In this document: piece by piece, positions 4,802 to 6,496 of the stretch
Layout of the letters: the number at the start of each line of letters is the position of its first letter
How positions within the stretch are numbered: position 1 is the stretch's first letter
DNA from: Methanospirillum sp.
Lineage (GTDB): Archaea > Halobacteriota > Methanomicrobia > Methanomicrobiales > Methanospirillaceae
Length of the DNA: 6,496 bases
Direction: 5' to 3'
NCBI GenBank assembly: GCA_028679485.1
Contig: JAJRBL010000219.1
Location: 1-6,496, forward strand
The notes under the pieces: generated by a model
What the model saw: only the letters and a program-made list of their open reading frames with translations
Database searches by the model: none
What the model was told of the DNA's origin: nothing
Made by a program: the position numbers and the translations under genes

Positions 4802-6496
4802 ATGTACCTCCCTCTATCCGCACGCCATCTCCCGGGAATTATCCGGGGATTAATCCTCCTGCTCATGATTTCGGTGACTTTCATCGGATCTGCTTCAGGA
4901 GATACCGGGCACCCCTACCGGGTAGGTGTCCTGCTTCCCTCTTCGGGAGACAGCGACATGGATTTCTTCGAAACCCTGAACTGGACCGCCGATTCGCTCA
5001 ACCAGAAGGGGATCGGAGGGGATATCGAACTCGTCTTTGCCGACACCAGCCAGGAACCGGTACTAACTGCGGCAAGAAGAATGATCGACGATCCTTCCAT
5101 CCAGGTCGTCATCGGGCCGGCAACGAGCGACGAGACCTTCCTTATTGCCCCGGAGTTTATCAGGGCAAAAAAAGTGCTGATCTCTCCGTCTGCAACCTCG
5201 GCGAATATCTCGACGGTTTTTAACAACTCAGGGTATTTCTGGATGACAGCCTCGGGAGACCAGGTGCAGACCGGGATTATCATGGATATCCTGGCTGAAA
5301 GAGACGCCGGTTCCGTCTCTCTCCTCTACGTAAACAACACGTACGGCAGGTCTTTCTCTGACTGGAGCGGCTATTATGCAGAGAAAGCCGGTCTGAACCT
5401 CTCGGCCAGGATTCCTTTTGAAACCGAAGCCGGTATCCCATCCGGCCTTTCGGCAGCGATCGCCGGAGAGCCGGATCATCTCATCGTCGTCGCCCAGGGA
5501 TCTGACGCTGCACAAGTACCAGGGCTGATACATGAACTGAACTGTTCAGTACAACCCTTCTTCACCGACGGGGCAGAGGTACAGACATTCCTTGACACCG
5601 GTGATACCGAGGGGGCAGAGGGCACGAGTCCTGCCGCAGACAAGACAACCGGGTTCTATGTGGCCTACAAGGAGCATTTCGGGAAGATGCCGCCAAATTA
5701 TGCATCACAGACCAGGGATGCCCTCGTCCTTGCAGTCGCTGCCCTGGCACGGATGGAGGCCTCTCCGTCAGAGGATATCGGTAGTGCCATGAAGAATATC
5801 CTCTCCGGGCGTGACGGAGAGGCCGGATGGGATGACCAGGATACGGCAGCGGCTCTCCGCATGATTCGTGCGGGGATGCTTCCGGACCTTACCGGTGCAT
5901 CCGGACCGCTCGATTATGACCAGGGAGGAGTGGATCCGAAGATCACCTGGTACGGGGCATGGCAGGTAGAGAACCAGACATTCCTCCTGAACAGGTCTAT
6001 TGCAGGTCATTCGGGGGAACTGAACCGGTCTGTACCAGGTGAAGAGAACACCAGCCCGGACTCGTTCCCGGCACCTGACGATTCCGGAACATTCAGGGTT
6101 ACCCTCGTGTACTCAGGGGAGAAAGGAGACTTCGGGTATGTAGACCAGGCATACCTGGGTCTCATCAGGGCACGGGAAGACCTTCCTCTCATCACCCGGG
6201 AGGTGAACGGGAGCGATCCCGGGACTGACCTGGATCCGGTGACCGACAAAGCAGGCAATAAGGCAGATCTGGTGATCTTCCTCGGAGGGCTCATGAACGA
6301 GTACGTACAGCAGGTCTCCAAGCGGTATCCGGATATTCCCCTCGTGATCGTCGATGCCGGAGAAGGCCGGGTCAAAAATACCAGATCGGTCGATCTCCCG
6401 ATGTACGGTGCAAGTTACCTTGCAGGAATCCTTGCATCAAACCAGACAAAAACCGGGAAGATCGCCGTCATTGCAGGAATGAACAATCCGGTCATC
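4802..6496 (+). CDS. secreted tandem binding protein: LivJ-like domain fused to BMP/PnrA-like domain (3' end outside window)
   Basis: The frame stays open for 565 codons to the window edge. Residues 1-33 look like a signal peptide: basic residues R8, H9 and R15, a hydrophobic core at 16-29, and SASG as cleavage region, with no lipobox Cys. Residues about 39-405 form a complete type I periplasmic binding domain of the branched-chain amino acid class, from YRVGVLLPSSGD through VVIGPATSDETF, LISPSATSANIS, YASQTRDALVLAVAAL and a final SGPLDYDQGG. A linker rich in Ser, Pro, Asp and Glu (about 406-429) leads to a second domain from residue 430, FRVTLVYSGEKGDFG, then IPLVIVDAG (Asp518) and YLAGILASNQTKTGKIAVIAGM. 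These match the BMP (Med/PnrA) family, known for nucleoside binding. About half of that domain is visible. Twelve N-X-S/T sequons suggest a glycosylated surface protein. An in-frame TGA at 4787 limits the start to 4802; the ATG at 4865 would cut the signal peptide. Confidence 0.85.
   Translation, partial: MYLPLSARHLPGIIRGLILLLMISVTFIGSASGDTGHPYRVGVLLPSSGDSDMDFFETLNWTADSLNQKGIGGDIELVFADTSQEPVLTAARRMIDDPSIQVVIGPATSDETFLIAPEFIRAKKVLISPSATSANISTVFNNSGYFWMTASGDQVQTGIIMDILAERDAGSVSLLYVNNTYGRSFSDWSGYYAEKAGLNLSARIPFETEAGIPSGLSAAIAGEPDHLIVVAQGSDAAQVPGLIHELNCSVQPFFTDGAEVQTFLDTGDTEGAEGTSPAADKTTGFYVAYKEHFGKMPPNYASQTRDALVLAVAALARMEASPSEDIGSAMKNILSGRDGEAGWDDQDTAAALRMIRAGMLPDLTGASGPLDYDQGGVDPKITWYGAWQVENQTFLLNRSIAGHSGELNRSVPGEENTSPDSFPAPDDSGTFRVTLVYSGEKGDFGYVDQAYLGLIRAREDLPLITREVNGSDPGTDLDPVTDKAGNKADLVIFLGGLMNEYVQQVSKRYPDIPLVIVDAGEGRVKNTRSVDLPMYGASYLAGILASNQTKTGKIAVIAGMNNPVI

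Noticed and set aside
4786..5223. 145-codon open frame starting at ATG 4786 close to a GGGG run
   Set aside because: It overlaps the 565-codon binding-protein frame, has no recognisable domain, and its Arg/Pro/Gly-rich composition is typical of an out-of-frame reading of GC-rich coding DNA.
6007..6375. 122-codon minus-strand frame rich in Ser, Arg and Pro
   Set aside because: It is antisense to the BMP-like domain, and its composition is that of a complementary-strand shadow.

Overview
The window looks like a piece of a methanogenic archaeon, most probably of the order Methanomicrobiales. This is inferred from gene content and style. There is a CARDB/COG1361-type surface protein with a signal peptide and a C-terminal membrane anchor, an archaeal TATA-like box with purine-rich Shine-Dalgarno sites, a chemoreceptor plus CheW pair, and a secreted protein rich in N-glycosylation sequons. 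No rRNA, tRNA, CRISPR array or insertion sequence was seen.

Layout. Positions 1-162 hold the last 53 residues of a methyl-accepting chemotaxis protein. cheW follows on the same strand (193-747) and ends at a T-rich tract (748-756). A TetR-family repressor is encoded convergently to cheW on the minus strand (786-1391). A 154-nt divergent intergenic region (1392-1545) then holds a TATA-like box with overlapping inverted repeats. From it starts a tightly packed plus-strand operon: a membrane-anchored CARDB-like extracytoplasmic protein (1546-2844), a MacB/LolE/FtsX-type permease (2837-4048, 8-nt overlap) and a LolD/MacB-type ATPase (4050-4733, 1-nt gap). After a 68-nt gap comes a large gene (4802 to the window end, still open). 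It encodes a secreted protein that joins a branched-chain-amino-acid-type periplasmic binding domain (LivJ-like, type I fold) to a BMP/PnrA/Med-type binding domain.

How the genes may work together (inference). The TetR protein probably represses the divergent ABC operon through the palindromes overlapping its promoter. The permease and ATPase form a mechanotransmission-type ABC complex, which moves or releases substrates outside the membrane rather than importing them. The CARDB-like protein could be its extracytoplasmic adaptor, analogous in position to MacA. The tandem binding protein downstream has no importer partner in view and no lipobox; it may be the ligand-sensing part of the same surface system or of a receptor that continues past the window.

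Most notable: the LivJ-BMP fusion with about 12 sequons, next to an exporter-type ABC module, and the compact double palindrome in the TetR/ABC divergent promoter.
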